DNA of 64,000 nucleotides from Flagellimonas marinaquae (GTDB lineage Bacteria > Bacteroidota > Bacteroidia > Flavobacteriales > Flavobacteriaceae): positions 1,651,501 to 1,715,500 of the forward strand of contig NZ_CP092415.1 of the NCBI RefSeq assembly GCF_023716465.1, written 5' to 3'. Below the pieces are notes generated by a model. The model was given only the letters and a program-made list of their open reading frames with translations. It was not told the DNA's origin and ran no database searches. Shown here piece by piece: positions 45,578 to 54,925 of this stretch (position 1 is its first letter; each line of letters begins with the position of its first letter). Position numbers and translations under genes: made by a program.

Positions 45578-46834
45578 ATGAGGAACTACCATATTTCAAA
45601 ACATAATTCCTTCTACGCCATTGGGTTGAGTTACAAGAAGGCGGATGCAGAGGTTAGAGGAAAGTTCAGTCTGGATGTTCCTGCCATTGATCATATATTG
45701 TTCAAGGCGAAGGAAATGGGCATCGATGGACTTTTGGCCATTTCTACGTGCAACAGGACCGAACTGTATGGATTTGCACAGCACCCCTATCAACTTATAA
45801 AGCTGTTGTGTGAGGAGACCAAAGGCACTGTGGAGGAATTCCAGGAAGTGGCCTATGTATATAAAAACCATGACGCGATTTCCCATATTTTCAAAGTGGG
45901 GACTGGTCTAGACAGTCAGATTTTGGGTGATTTTGAAATCATCAGCCAGATCAAACAAGGTTTTTACCGTGCCAAAAAGCAGGAAATGGCCAATCCGTTC
46001 TTGGAACGTTTGTGCAATTCGGTGATCCAGGCCAGCAAACGCATTAAAAACGAGACGGAACTATCTTCCGGGGCCACCTCGGTTGCATTTGCATCGGTAA
46101 AATATATTCTGGATAATGTGGATGATATTTCCAATAAGAACATTTTACTTTTCGGGACTGGCAAGATTGGACGGAACACCTGCGAAAATTTAGTAAAACA
46201 CTCCAACAATTCCCACATTACACTGATCAACAGAACCAGGGAAAAAGCAGAGGATGTTGCAGGCAAGTTTCAATTAACGGTAAAAGATTATGGAGATCTG
46301 CAGTCGGAAATACGAAAGGCCGACATACTTGTTGTGGCCACAGGGGCCCAACTGCCAACCGTTTCGAAAGCTTTGGTATACACTAAAAAGCCCTTATTGA
46401 TTTTGGATCTGTCCGTACCCAAAAACGTATCCGACGATGTAAAAGAGCTGGAGAACGTTACCTTGGTGCATTTGGATCAGCTGTCGCAAATTACTGATGA
46501 GACTTTGGCCAAAAGAAAGGAATTTATCCCAAAGGCAGAAGCGATTATTGAGAAAGTGAGAAAAGATTTCCTTAAATGGTTGGAAACGCGAAAGTTTGCT
46601 CCGGTAATCAATGCCCTTAAGGACAAACTGAACACAATGAAAACTGAAGAAATCGATTTTCAGACCAAAAAAATAGAAGGTTTCGACCAAATTCAAGCAG
46701 AAATCATCTCCGATAGGATCATACAAAAAATTACCAAACAGTTTGCCAATCACTTAAAGAGCAACGAAGTTGATACGGAGGACAGTCTGGAACTTATCCA
46801 GAAAGTATTTCAGCTAGAACTACATTCCAAATGA
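45578..46834 (+). CDS. hemA: Glutamyl-tRNA reductase
   Basis: A 418-residue enzyme that reduces glutamyl-tRNA to glutamate-1-semialdehyde, the first committed step of the C5 haem pathway. The catalytic cysteine is Cys58 in AISTCNRTELYGF. The substrate-binding part has GTGLDSQILGDFEIISQIKQ, and the NADPH domain has NILLFGTGKIGRNTCENLVK (about residues 187-206) and ILDLSVPKNVSDDV. The C-terminal helical dimerisation domain is complete. It starts an overlapping run of haem genes; its stop overlaps the hemC start by 4 nt. Confidence 0.96.
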   Translation: MRNYHISKHNSFYAIGLSYKKADAEVRGKFSLDVPAIDHILFKAKEMGIDGLLAISTCNRTELYGFAQHPYQLIKLLCEETKGTVEEFQEVAYVYKNHDAISHIFKVGTGLDSQILGDFEIISQIKQGFYRAKKQEMANPFLERLCNSVIQASKRIKNETELSSGATSVAFASVKYILDNVDDISNKNILLFGTGKIGRNTCENLVKHSNNSHITLINRTREKAEDVAGKFQLTVKDYGDLQSEIRKADILVVATGAQLPTVSKALVYTKKPLLILDLSVPKNVSDDVKELENVTLVHLDQLSQITDETLAKRKEFIPKAEAIIEKVRKDFLKWLETRKFAPVINALKDKLNTMKTEEIDFQTKKIEGFDQIQAEIISDRIIQKITKQFANHLKSNEVDTEDSLELIQKVFQLELHSK

Positions 46835-47757
46835 GCAAGATAATCCGCATTGGAACCCGCGATAGCGAATTGGCGCTGTGGCAAGCCACTACCGTTCAAA
46901 ATAAATTGGAAACACTAGGGTACGATACCATTTTGGTACCCACAAAATCCATGGGGGACCAAGTGTTGGACAAACCTCTGTACGAGTTGGGCGTTACCGG
47001 TATTTTTACCAAAACACTGGATGTAGCCTTGTTAAAGGGCGATATAGATATTGCTGTACATTCCATGAAGGATGTACCCACCCAACTCCCTAAAGGCATA
47101 GTACAAGTGGCCGTACTTGAGCGCGCCGTTACCCACGATATTCTGGTGCATAAAGGTTCTGGTTTTTTGGAGCAGGACCAACCTGCGACCATTGCCACGG
47201 GCAGTTTGCGCAGAAAAGCCCAATGGTTGAACAAATACCCCGACCACAAAGTGGTGGACCTTAGGGGAAACGTAAACACTCGCTTGTTAAAACTTATCGA
47301 GAACAACTGGCAAGGTGCCATTTTCGCACAAGCAGGATTGGAGCGTATAAAACTATTGCCCAAAGACGCCATTCAATTGGATTGGATGGTTCCCGCTCCC
47401 GCACAAGGTGCCATGTTGGTGGTCGCCAAACAGGAAGATGACTTTACCCAACAGGCATTGGCCCATCTTAACCATTCGGAAACCGAAGTGGCAACAACCA
47501 TAGAGCGTGAATTTTTGCGCACTTTGGAAGGAGGATGCACTGCCCCAATAGGAGCATTGGCCCAAATAAAGGATAAGAAAGTGCATTTTAAAGGCGTAGT
47601 GTTCTCTTTGGACGGCAAAAAAAAGATTGAAATCAAAAAAGAGGTGAAACTGTCCGAAGCAAAGAACCTTGGTCAAGCGTGTGCGGAAGAAGTGCTAAAA
47701 AACGGCGGTGATAAATTGATGCAGGAAATCAGAAATGAAAACAGTGCTGTCCACTAA
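46831..47757 (+). CDS. hemC: Hydroxymethylbilane synthase
   Basis: A 308-residue porphobilinogen deaminase that joins four porphobilinogen units. The opening IRIGTRDSELALWQA, the catalytic-loop VHSMKDVPTQLP (about residues 77-88) and SLRRKAQWL are present. The dipyrromethane cofactor is bound at Cys236 in EGGCTAPIGALA. It overlaps hemA by 4 nt and hemD by 23 nt. Confidence 0.96.
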   Translation: MSKIIRIGTRDSELALWQATTVQNKLETLGYDTILVPTKSMGDQVLDKPLYELGVTGIFTKTLDVALLKGDIDIAVHSMKDVPTQLPKGIVQVAVLERAVTHDILVHKGSGFLEQDQPATIATGSLRRKAQWLNKYPDHKVVDLRGNVNTRLLKLIENNWQGAIFAQAGLERIKLLPKDAIQLDWMVPAPAQGAMLVVAKQEDDFTQQALAHLNHSETEVATTIEREFLRTLEGGCTAPIGALAQIKDKKVHFKGVVFSLDGKKKIEIKKEVKLSEAKNLGQACAEEVLKNGGDKLMQEIRNENSAVH

Positions 47758-48397
47758 AATATTAAGCCCGTCACAAAAAGAACTTTTTCTAAATTCCGGC
47801 TTGGGATTGGTGGAATACAATGCGCTATCGATCGAGTTTCTCGAAGACAAGATACCTTTGGAACACAAAAATTACGTTTTTACCAGCCAGAATACAGTCA
47901 AGGTTTTTATAAAGCAAACCGAAGGATTGGACAGGGCCGGGTTTCGTGCATTCTGCGTAGGCGATAAAACGCGATCGCTTTTGGAAGATAATGGAGTATT
48001 GGTCGTGGAATCCACGCAGTATGCTTCAGAATTGGGAAAAGTTATTGCACAAAAATACCGCTGTGAATCCTTTTTGTTTTTATGTGGGAACAAAAGAAGG
48101 GATGATTTGCCCAATGCCTTTAAAAAAAATAACATTCGGTATAAAGAAATGATGGTGTACCGGACTCACTCGAACCCTAAGGCCTTCAATAGAAATTTCG
48201 ATGGTATTCTTTTTTACAGCCCCAGTGGTATTCAAAGTTACTTGTTGGAAAACAAATTGGGCAACAGCATGTTGTTCTGCATTGGAAACACCACCGCTGC
48301 CGAAGCTAAAAAACATTCAGAGAATATAATTTTAGCCAACAAACCGACTGTTGAAAATGTGTTGGTACAGGCGATTAACTACTATAAGAACTTATGA
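47735..48397 (+). CDS. hemD: Uroporphyrinogen-III synthase
   Basis: A 220-residue, poorly conserved HemD that closes and inverts ring D of the linear tetrapyrrole. Identification rests on the two-lobed Rossmann-like layout, on [30 protein letters not shown] and [16 protein letters not shown] (typical substrate-contact strands), and on its place between hemC and hemE. It overlaps hemE by 4 nt. Confidence 0.9.
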   Translation: MKTVLSTKILSPSQKELFLNSGLGLVEYNALSIEFLEDKIPLEHKNYVFTSQNTVKVFIKQTEGLDRAGFRAFCVGDKTRSLLEDNGVLVVESTQYASELGKVIAQKYRCESFLFLCGNKRRDDLPNAFKKNNIRYKEMMVYRTHSNPKAFNRNFDGILFYSPSGIQSYLLENKLGNSMLFCIGNTTAAEAKKHSENIILANKPTVENVLVQAINYYKNL

Positions 48398-49419
48398 TAA
48401 AAAACGACTTGTTCCTAAAGGCTTTAAAAGGAGAAACCGTTGATCGTCCACCCGTATGGATGATGCGACAAGCGGGACGCTATTTGCCAGAATTCATGGA
48501 ACTTAAGAAAAAATACGATTTCTTTACCCGTTGCCAAACACCGGAACTGGCTTCTGAAATAACCGTACAGCCCATTCGGCGCTATGGCATGGATGCCGCC
48601 ATATTGTTCAGTGACATCTTGGTAATACCCCAAGCTATGGACATCGAGGTGCAAATGAAGCCCAACTTTGGACCGTATCTTCCCAATCCGATCCGTTCGC
48701 AAAAAGATTTGGACCATGTGGTTGTTCCCGATGTTCATGACTCGCTTGGGTATGTAATGGACGCAATTGAAATGACAAAGGAGAAATTAAATGATGAAAT
48801 TCCTTTGATCGGATTTGCAGGCTCTCCTTGGACCATTCTTTGCTATTGTGTGGAAGGGCAAGGGAGCAAAAGTTTCGACAAGGCCCGTGGTTTCTGTTTT
48901 ACCCAGCCAAAAGCTGCCCACGAACTGCTTCAAAAAATAACCGATACCACCATTGCTTACCTTAAAGCAAAGGTTAAAGCTGGTGTTAATGCCGTACAGG
49001 TTTTCGATTCTTGGGGAGGAATGCTTTCGCCCGTGGATTATCAAGAGTTTTCATGGAAATATATCCAACAAATAGTGGATGCATTAAAAGATGAGGCCCC
49101 AGTAATTGTATTTGGTAAAGGCTGTTGGTTTGCATTAAAAGAGATGGCCAATTCAGGTGCGTCCGCAGTTGGGGTCGATTGGACCTGTTCTGCGCAAAAT
49201 GCCAGATACTTAACAGGAGGAAACATCACGCTTCAAGGTAATTTTGATCCAGCAAGATTACTTTCACCCCCAGAAAAAATCAAGGAAATGGTGACACAGA
49301 TGATCCGTGATTTTGGCAAGGACCAATACATTGTAAACCTGGGCCATGGTATTTTGCCCAACATTCCTATCGAGAATGCCCAAGCTTTTATAGAAGCGGT
49401 TAAGGAGTATAAAGGGTGA
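48394..49419 (+). CDS. hemE: Uroporphyrinogen decarboxylase
   Basis: A 341-residue enzyme that decarboxylates the four acetate groups of uroporphyrinogen III. The signature [19 protein letters not shown] (residues about 16-34) carries the substrate-binding arginines, and the catalytic aspartate is in [35 protein letters not shown] and [20 protein letters not shown] also match. It overlaps the next gene by 4 nt. Confidence 0.97.
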   Translation: MIKNDLFLKALKGETVDRPPVWMMRQAGRYLPEFMELKKKYDFFTRCQTPELASEITVQPIRRYGMDAAILFSDILVIPQAMDIEVQMKPNFGPYLPNPIRSQKDLDHVVVPDVHDSLGYVMDAIEMTKEKLNDEIPLIGFAGSPWTILCYCVEGQGSKSFDKARGFCFTQPKAAHELLQKITDTTIAYLKAKVKAGVNAVQVFDSWGGMLSPVDYQEFSWKYIQQIVDALKDEAPVIVFGKGCWFALKEMANSGASAVGVDWTCSAQNARYLTGGNITLQGNFDPARLLSPPEKIKEMVTQMIRDFGKDQYIVNLGHGILPNIPIENAQAFIEAVKEYKG

Positions 49420-49901
49420 AGCTTTTTGCGATACTGAAACGGTTAGATGTAAAGAATCTCCTAAAGGTTATCGGTATTGGTTTGAGCAAGCCTCTCTTTA
49501 TACTCCCGACTATAAGAGCAACAAAGGATTGCTTGGCCATTTCGAGCAAGTACTTTGGTAAACTGCACCATAAAAATGGTCCGGCGAACGCATTTAGGCA
49601 TGCACTATGGAATTATTTGATTGCCAAAAGATGTTTTGCCTGGAGCAGAAACGAAGAATCGGCAACCCAATGGGCAAAAAGGGTAACCGATTGGCACGAG
49701 GATTCGTTTCCAAACAAAAAATTGCCAAAACAAATGGATTTGCACAATAATGAGGTAGGTAGGTTTATTTATAGGCAAAATGCCGATAAAGCGGAGACCG
49801 AGGTTATAGCCAAGTTGAAAGAAATGACCGGTGAATCCATCAAAATAAATGAAAAGTCAAAACTTTCCAATTATAAATACCAAATGGTACATATTCTTTG
49901 A
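49416..49901 (+). CDS. Small conserved protein with an HNxxGR motif (DUF6973-like)
   Basis: A 161-residue basic protein starting at GTG 49416, overlapping the hemE stop. The middle carries [19 protein letters not shown] (about residues 55-73) and the second half [20 protein letters not shown] (about 108-127). The histidines and asparagines in these two motifs look like a catalytic or metal site, as in proteins filed under DUF6973; my confidence in that number is moderate. Tight coupling to hemE suggests a haem-related job, but none is known. Confidence 0.8.
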   Translation: MKLFAILKRLDVKNLLKVIGIGLSKPLFILPTIRATKDCLAISSKYFGKLHHKNGPANAFRHALWNYLIAKRCFAWSRNEESATQWAKRVTDWHEDSFPNKKLPKQMDLHNNEVGRFIYRQNADKAETEVIAKLKEMTGESIKINEKSKLSNYKYQMVHIL

Positions 49902-49907
49902 TAAGTT

Positions 49908-50441
49908 ATGATGAATACAGCTTTTCAAATAGATTATCTTAATCCGGACGATGCAGAAAGCTTATCTCTTTTAATGCGATCGAACCGGGAGATATTTGAA
50001 CGTTTCTTCCCAAACACCCTGCAACAAAACCTTTCAGTGCTCGATTCTCGAAATTACATTGAAAAAAAAGACCAAGAAATTGCTAAGAAAGAGGAATTCA
50101 CCTTTGCCATAAGAGAGAATAATGACCAAAGCATACTCGGCTTGGTCATACTAAAAAACATTGATCACAACATCGGAGAGGGAGAACTTGCTTATTGTTT
50201 GGACAGTGATTACCATGGTAAGGGCATCACCAGTTCTTGCATAAAACAAGCAATAGATTTTGCTTTTGATAAAATAGATTTAAAAACCCTTAAAATTATA
50301 GCGCATAAAACTAATCGAGGAAGTATAGGGGTTGCTCTAAAATGCGGTTTTCAATGGAAAAGAACGATCCAAAAAGCATATCGACCGCCCAACGAAGATT
50401 TTCTCGATATGGAACTTTACGAATTATATTATGAAGGATAA
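49908..50441 (+). CDS. GNAT family N-acetyltransferase (RimJ/RimL-like)
   Basis: A 177-residue acetyltransferase. Features are the N-terminal DAESLSLLMRSNREIFERFF, the beta-4 strand GELAYCLDSDYHGKGITSSC with the acetyl-CoA loop (H-G-K-G, about residues 103-106), and the LKIIAHKTNRGSIGVALKCGF region of RimJ/RimL proteins. It overlaps hemF by 11 nt. The substrate is probably a protein N-terminus or an amine, but is not deducible. Confidence 0.88.
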   Translation: MMNTAFQIDYLNPDDAESLSLLMRSNREIFERFFPNTLQQNLSVLDSRNYIEKKDQEIAKKEEFTFAIRENNDQSILGLVILKNIDHNIGEGELAYCLDSDYHGKGITSSCIKQAIDFAFDKIDLKTLKIIAHKTNRGSIGVALKCGFQWKRTIQKAYRPPNEDFLDMELYELYYEG

Positions 50442-51333
50442 ATTTTACGAATACATTCAAAAACTACAGGATACCATCACCCATAAATTGGAAGAGTTGG
50501 ATGGTTCAGCTAAATTTCAACAGGATTTTTGGGAGCGCGAAGAAGGTGGTGGAGGCAGAACACGGGTAATCGAAAACGGAGCAGTTTTCGAAAAAGGCGG
50601 CGTAAATATTTCAAAAGTACATGGCCCGTTGCCCAAGAGTATGCAAAACTACTTTGGAGTGGAAGATGTGGACTTTTTCGCCTGCGGACTGAGTTTGGTG
50701 ATTCATCCAAAAAATCCAATGGTGCCCACGGTGCATGCTAACTGGCGCTATTTTGAAATGTACGACAAGGAAGGTAACATTGTGGATCAATGGTTCGGAG
50801 GCGGACAAGATCTTACTCCCTACTACCTGTTCGATGAAGATGCCATTCATTTTCATTCAGTCTGTAAAAAAGCCTGCGATGCCCATAATCCGGATTTCTA
50901 TCCCGACTATAAAAAGAAGTGCGACAACTACTTCTGGAATGCCCATCGGAACGAAGCCCGTGGGGTTGGTGGATTGTTCTTCGATTATTGCAAAGCATCC
51001 GAAGAAACCAGTATGGAAGATTGGTACAATTTTGTAACAGAGGTCGGGGACAGCTTTTTGGGGGCCTATGTTCCTATTGTCGAAAAAAGAAAGGAATTGC
51101 CGTACTCCCAAGCACAACGCGATTGGCAGGAGATTCGGAGAGGACGCTATGTGGAGTTCAATTTGGTGCACGATAAGGGCACGCTCTTTGGGTTGCGCAC
51201 CAATGGCAGAATAGAAAGTATTTTGATGAGTCTGCCACCTCATGTACAATGGAGGTACGATCACCATCCAGAAAAGAACAGTGCCGAAGCAAAATTGATA
51301 GAAGTACTCCAATACCCAAAAGAATGGGTGTAA
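50431..51333 (+). CDS. hemF: Oxygen-dependent coproporphyrinogen III oxidase
   Basis: A 300-residue HemF that uses O2 to convert two propionates of coproporphyrinogen III to vinyl groups. Matches are WEREEGGGGRTRVIENGAVF, HANWRYFEMYD, WFGGGQDLTPYYLFDEDAIH, GGLFFDYCKASEE, and YVEFNLVHDKGTLFGLRTNG with ESILMSLPPHVQWRYDH. The product protoporphyrinogen would be oxidised by HemJ (23334-23879). Confidence 0.97.
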   Translation: MKDKFYEYIQKLQDTITHKLEELDGSAKFQQDFWEREEGGGGRTRVIENGAVFEKGGVNISKVHGPLPKSMQNYFGVEDVDFFACGLSLVIHPKNPMVPTVHANWRYFEMYDKEGNIVDQWFGGGQDLTPYYLFDEDAIHFHSVCKKACDAHNPDFYPDYKKKCDNYFWNAHRNEARGVGGLFFDYCKASEETSMEDWYNFVTEVGDSFLGAYVPIVEKRKELPYSQAQRDWQEIRRGRYVEFNLVHDKGTLFGLRTNGRIESILMSLPPHVQWRYDHHPEKNSAEAKLIEVLQYPKEWV

Positions 51334-51355
51334 TATGTAGTCGTAAAAACAAGCC

Positions 51356-52144
51356 ATGAGACAGAAAATTTATCAAATTGATGCATTTGCCAACCAGACT
51401 TTTGCCGGCAACCCTGCCGCCGTTTGCATATTGGATGCCTGGTTGAGTCCAGAACTGATGCAAAACATAGCTCGGGAAAATAATTTGGCCGAGACCGCAT
51501 TTGCCGTTAAAAAAGATGACACCTACGAAATTCGCTGGTTTACTCCAGAGCTGGAAGTGGACCTATGTGGCCATGCCACCTTGGCTACCGCCTTCGTATT
51601 GTTTCATTTTTATAATTTAGATATGGATACCGTTCGGTTTTTCTCGCATCGTAGCGGAGAACTTACTGTTGCCAAAGCTGATAATGGCTGGTTAACAATG
51701 GATTTTCCGGCAGATATTCTTGTTGCAATCAAAAATATTGACGAGATCGATCAAGCTTTGGGTAAGCCCCCCATCAAAACCTTTAAGGGTAAAACCGATT
51801 ACATGCTTGTCTACAGTTCTCAAAAAGAGATTGAAAAAATTGAGCCCAACTTTTTCCTTTTAGATCAAGTGGATGCTAGAGGAGTTATTGTTACCGCACC
51901 GGGCACCGAAGTGGATTTTGTATCGCGGTTTTTTGCCCCTTCCTGCGGTATACCCGAAGATCCGGTTACCGGTTCGGCACATACTTCCTTAACGCCCTAT
52001 TGGTCCAAAGAATTGGATCGGACCAAAATGACGGCAAAGCAGCTATCCAAAAGAGGTGGAGACCTGGTTTGCGAATATTTAGGGGATAGGGTTAAAATTT
52101 CTGGCAAAGCAGTACCTTATCTGGAAGGAGAAATAGATATTTAG
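51356..52144 (+). CDS. PhzF family isomerase-like protein
   Basis: A 262-residue protein of the PhzF/diaminopimelate epimerase-like fold. The opening IYQIDAFANQTFAGNPAAVC, the catalytic-glutamate strand NLAETAF, the FTPELEVDLCGHATLATAFV motif (about residues 61-80) and the C-terminal GIPEDPVTGSAHTSLTPYW are intact. Most relatives are uncharacterised isomerases; phenazine synthesis is not implied since no other phz gene is present. It is 22 nt after hemF. Confidence 0.92.
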   Translation: MRQKIYQIDAFANQTFAGNPAAVCILDAWLSPELMQNIARENNLAETAFAVKKDDTYEIRWFTPELEVDLCGHATLATAFVLFHFYNLDMDTVRFFSHRSGELTVAKADNGWLTMDFPADILVAIKNIDEIDQALGKPPIKTFKGKTDYMLVYSSQKEIEKIEPNFFLLDQVDARGVIVTAPGTEVDFVSRFFAPSCGIPEDPVTGSAHTSLTPYWSKELDRTKMTAKQLSKRGGDLVCEYLGDRVKISGKAVPYLEGEIDI

Positions 52145-52154
52145 GACTAAGTCA

Positions 52155-52174
52155 TAAGCTATAAGTTTAAGCTA
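52155..52174 (+). repeat. Left inverted repeat of the second four-helix element
   Basis: TAAGCTATAAGTTTAAGCTA (52155-52174) is built from TAAGCTA-like heptads. Its reverse complement, with three substitutions and one inserted base, is at 52546-52566. It ends at the A of the four-helix start codon. Confidence 0.6.
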
Positions 52175-52539
52175 TGGTAAACTATAAGAATTATAAAGTC
52201 TGGGAAAGGTCACATCGACTTGTTTTAAGCGTATATGGACTTACCAAGAACTTCCCAAAATCGGAAGAATACAACTTAATTTCCCAAATGAATAGAGCCT
52301 CCGTATCCATCCCTACCAATATAGCAGAGTGTTGTGGTAGGGAAACTCAAAAAGAATTTATTAGATATTTATACATCGATTCAGGTTCTGCTCACGAATT
52401 GGATTATCTTTTGCTGCTGGCTTCTGACTTAGGATATATAGAATCAGAAACATCTAAAACCATTATTTCAGAAATAGATGAAATCAAGAAAATGCTTGCA
52501 TCCTTAATCAAGACGATAAAAAAATCAATAAGAACTTAA
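52174..52539 (+). CDS. Four helix bundle protein (S23/IVS family), second copy
   Basis: A 121-residue relative of the protein at 10028-10396. Shared landmarks are QMNRASVSIPTNIAECCGR (about residues 39-57) and ETQKEFIRYLYIDSGSAHEL. The two proteins are clearly divergent, so this is not a recent local duplication. It separates the PhzF-like gene from hemB inside the haem operon and is bounded by a roughly 20-bp inverted repeat. No haem-related role is suggested. Confidence 0.88.
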   Translation: MVNYKNYKVWERSHRLVLSVYGLTKNFPKSEEYNLISQMNRASVSIPTNIAECCGRETQKEFIRYLYIDSGSAHELDYLLLLASDLGYIESETSKTIISEIDEIKKMLASLIKTIKKSIRT

Positions 52540-52545
52540 ATAATA

Positions 52546-52566
52546 TAGCTTAAAGCTTACAACTTA
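52546..52566 (+). repeat. Right inverted repeat of the second four-helix element
   Basis: Three in-phase heptads, TAGCTTA (52546), AAGCTTA (52553) and CAACTTA (52560), lie 7 nt after the four-helix stop and 12 nt before hemB. They pair with 52155-52174. Confidence 0.6.
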
Positions 52567-52577
52567 AAACGAACACC

Positions 52578-53567
52578 ATGTACCCACTAATACGAAACCG
52601 AAGACTGCGCGCATCCGAATCCATTAGAAGATTGGTCCGAGAGACCCAAGTTACACCATATGATTTTTTGGTACCTCTCTTTGTAACCGAAGGAAAAGGA
52701 ATCAAAGAAGAAATTCCATCTATGCCCAACTATTTTAGATTGAGTCTGGACAATCTTGAAAAAGAAGTGAAAGAATTGTGGAAGATGGGATTGTGTTCCG
52801 TGCTACTTTTTGTAAAAGTTGATGATAAACTAAAAGACAACAAAGGTACCGAGGCCATTAATCCGAACGGGTTGATGCAACGTGCCATAAAAACCGTAAA
52901 AAATGCCTGTCCACAAATGTTGGTGATGACGGATGTGGCTTTAGATCCCTTTTCAGCATACGGGCACGACGGTATTGTAGCAGAAGGACAGATCTTGAAC
53001 GACGAAACTGCAGAAGTGTTGGCCGAAATGAGCGTGTCCCATGCCCAAGCAGGCGCAGATTTTGTAGCACCAAGCGACATGATGGACGGACGAATCCTTA
53101 CCATTCGTGAAGCCTTGGAAGATCAAGGCTACTTGAATACCGGCATAATGGCCTACTCCGCAAAATACGCTAGTGCATTTTATGGTCCTTTCCGCGATGC
53201 ATTGGATTCCGCACCTGTGGATATTGCGGACGTGCCCAAGGATAAAAAAACCTATCAAATGGATTATGCCAATCGGTATGAAGCCATTAGGGAAACCCAA
53301 ATGGACATTGACGAAGGAGCCGATATTGTAATGGTAAAACCCGGTCTGTGCTATTTGGACATAGTCCGTGAAATTAAAAATGAAGTCGATACCCCCGTTG
53401 CCGTGTACCAGGTATCCGGAGAGTATGCCATGGTAAAAGCAGCTGCAGAAAAAGGGTGGTTGGACCACGATGCCGTGATGTTGGAGCAATTGACCGCCAT
53501 AAAAAGAGCCGGTGCAGACATTATTGCGAGCTATTTTGCCAAGGATTTTGTACGATCTTTGGGATAA
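52578..53567 (+). CDS. hemB: Porphobilinogen synthase (delta-aminolevulinate dehydratase)
   Basis: A 329-residue enzyme that condenses two 5-aminolevulinate molecules. The Schiff-base lysines are Lys196 (AYSAKYASAFYGPFR) and Lys254 (VMVKPGLCYLD). The metal-site segment reads DVALDPFSAYGHDG (residues 119-132) and lacks the three cysteines of zinc enzymes, so this is the magnesium-type HemB. It is the last haem gene of the run; the four-helix element separates it from PhzF. Confidence 0.97.
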   Translation: MYPLIRNRRLRASESIRRLVRETQVTPYDFLVPLFVTEGKGIKEEIPSMPNYFRLSLDNLEKEVKELWKMGLCSVLLFVKVDDKLKDNKGTEAINPNGLMQRAIKTVKNACPQMLVMTDVALDPFSAYGHDGIVAEGQILNDETAEVLAEMSVSHAQAGADFVAPSDMMDGRILTIREALEDQGYLNTGIMAYSAKYASAFYGPFRDALDSAPVDIADVPKDKKTYQMDYANRYEAIRETQMDIDEGADIVMVKPGLCYLDIVREIKNEVDTPVAVYQVSGEYAMVKAAAEKGWLDHDAVMLEQLTAIKRAGADIIASYFAKDFVRSLG

Positions 53568-53578
53568 ACCTTTACCAA

Positions 53579-54880
53579 ATGAAGAAAATATCCATTTCAC
53601 TCTTGCTCATCACTTTAGTGATGCCCCTAACCTTTGCCCAACGCGAACTTATACACGCATATCCATCCAAATTAGGGTTCAACGAAGATTTCATCAATCA
53701 AAAAGTGGATTCTATTATGGAGATGGGCATCGACAGTTTGGCATTCCCCGGGGCTCAAGTTTTGGTGGCCAAAAACGATACGGTAATTTTTCACAAAGTC
53801 TATGGTTTTCACACTTATGATAAGCTGCGACCTGTTGCCCTGAACGACATTTATGATTTGGCATCGGTAACCAAAATTACTGGGCCACTGCCAGCCCTTA
53901 TGAAATTAGTGGACGAAGGCAAATTGGACCTGGACAAACCTTTCAGTACCTACTGGAAACCTTGGCAGAATATAAAAGACAAAAAAGATCTTACGCTCCG
54001 CGAAATTTTAGCGCATCAGGCAGGGCTAGAGCCATATATTGTGTTTTTGCAACAAGTGCTCCGAAAAAATGGCAAGATCAAAAAACGGTTTGTCCGCAAT
54101 TCATCCAATAAAAGATTTAAGGGACAAGTGTATGATGGTCTGTACATCAATGACCGTTTTGGAAGAAAAATGAACCGACTCATTGGCCGCTCCAAAGTTT
54201 CAGATGAAAAGAAGTATAGATATTCCGGTCTCACGTTTCTTATTTTCCCTAGTTTGATTGAGCAGCTCTCGGGAATCGACTATGAGACTTATCTGGATGT
54301 AAATTTCTACCGCCCATTAGGGTGCCATACCTTAGGATATCTGCCAAAAAACAACCATTACATAAATGCAATAGTGCCAACGGAAATAGATACTCTTTTT
54401 AGAAAATCCTTGGTAAAAGGTTGGGTACACGATGAAAATGCCTTGCTTATGGGCGGTGTATCCGGCAATGCAGGATTGTTCGGTACGGCGGACGACCTTG
54501 CCAAGATCATGCTTTTTTATCAAAATTATGGTATGATGGACGGTAAGCAACTTATTTCGGCCGAGACCGTAAAAGAATTTACCCAAGTGCAGTACCCGGA
54601 AAACGAGAACCGTCGTGGTTTGGGTTTTGACAAGCCATTGTTGGATAATGCCGAGCTTGCCCTGGAGGATGCTTACCCCTCTCCTAGGGTAGGGCCTAAA
54701 AGTTTTGGGCACTCCGGATTTACCGGCACCTTTGTATGGGCGGACCCAGAAAACCAACTTACATTTATTTTTCTGTCGAATCGGGTATACCCTTCCAGAA
54801 GCCATCGTCAACTGTACAATCTGAACATCCGGACAGCATTGCAGGATGTTTTTTATAAAGCTCAGGGTATAAGCCATTAA
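53579..54880 (+). CDS. Exported beta-lactamase-family serine hydrolase
   Basis: A 433-residue class C beta-lactamase/PBP-like protein with a signal peptide (ISLLLITLVMPLTFAQ, to residue 20). The nucleophile motif is SVTK (Ser96-Lys99), the tyrosine motif is YSG (Tyr215), and the third box is GHSGFTGTFVWADP near the C-terminus. This arrangement is shared with esterases and D-aminopeptidases, so resistance should not be assumed. The start at 53579 is 11 nt after hemB; a frame from 53456 would overlap hemB by over 100 nt. Confidence 0.9.
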   Translation: MKKISISLLLITLVMPLTFAQRELIHAYPSKLGFNEDFINQKVDSIMEMGIDSLAFPGAQVLVAKNDTVIFHKVYGFHTYDKLRPVALNDIYDLASVTKITGPLPALMKLVDEGKLDLDKPFSTYWKPWQNIKDKKDLTLREILAHQAGLEPYIVFLQQVLRKNGKIKKRFVRNSSNKRFKGQVYDGLYINDRFGRKMNRLIGRSKVSDEKKYRYSGLTFLIFPSLIEQLSGIDYETYLDVNFYRPLGCHTLGYLPKNNHYINAIVPTEIDTLFRKSLVKGWVHDENALLMGGVSGNAGLFGTADDLAKIMLFYQNYGMMDGKQLISAETVKEFTQVQYPENENRRGLGFDKPLLDNAELALEDAYPSPRVGPKSFGHSGFTGTFVWADPENQLTFIFLSNRVYPSRSHRQLYNLNIRTALQDVFYKAQGISH

Positions 54881-54925
54881 ATTGATTCCGATTGCCTATC
54901 TTGGTACTAAAGATTTAGCCATTCT

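Noticed and set aside
51356..52144. Phenazine biosynthesis gene
   Set aside because: PhzF-fold proteins are widespread isomerases and no other phenazine gene is in the window.
53579..54880. Antibiotic-resistance beta-lactamase
   Set aside because: The SxxK and YSx boxes are shared with esterases and D-aminopeptidases, and length and context give no sign of resistance function.
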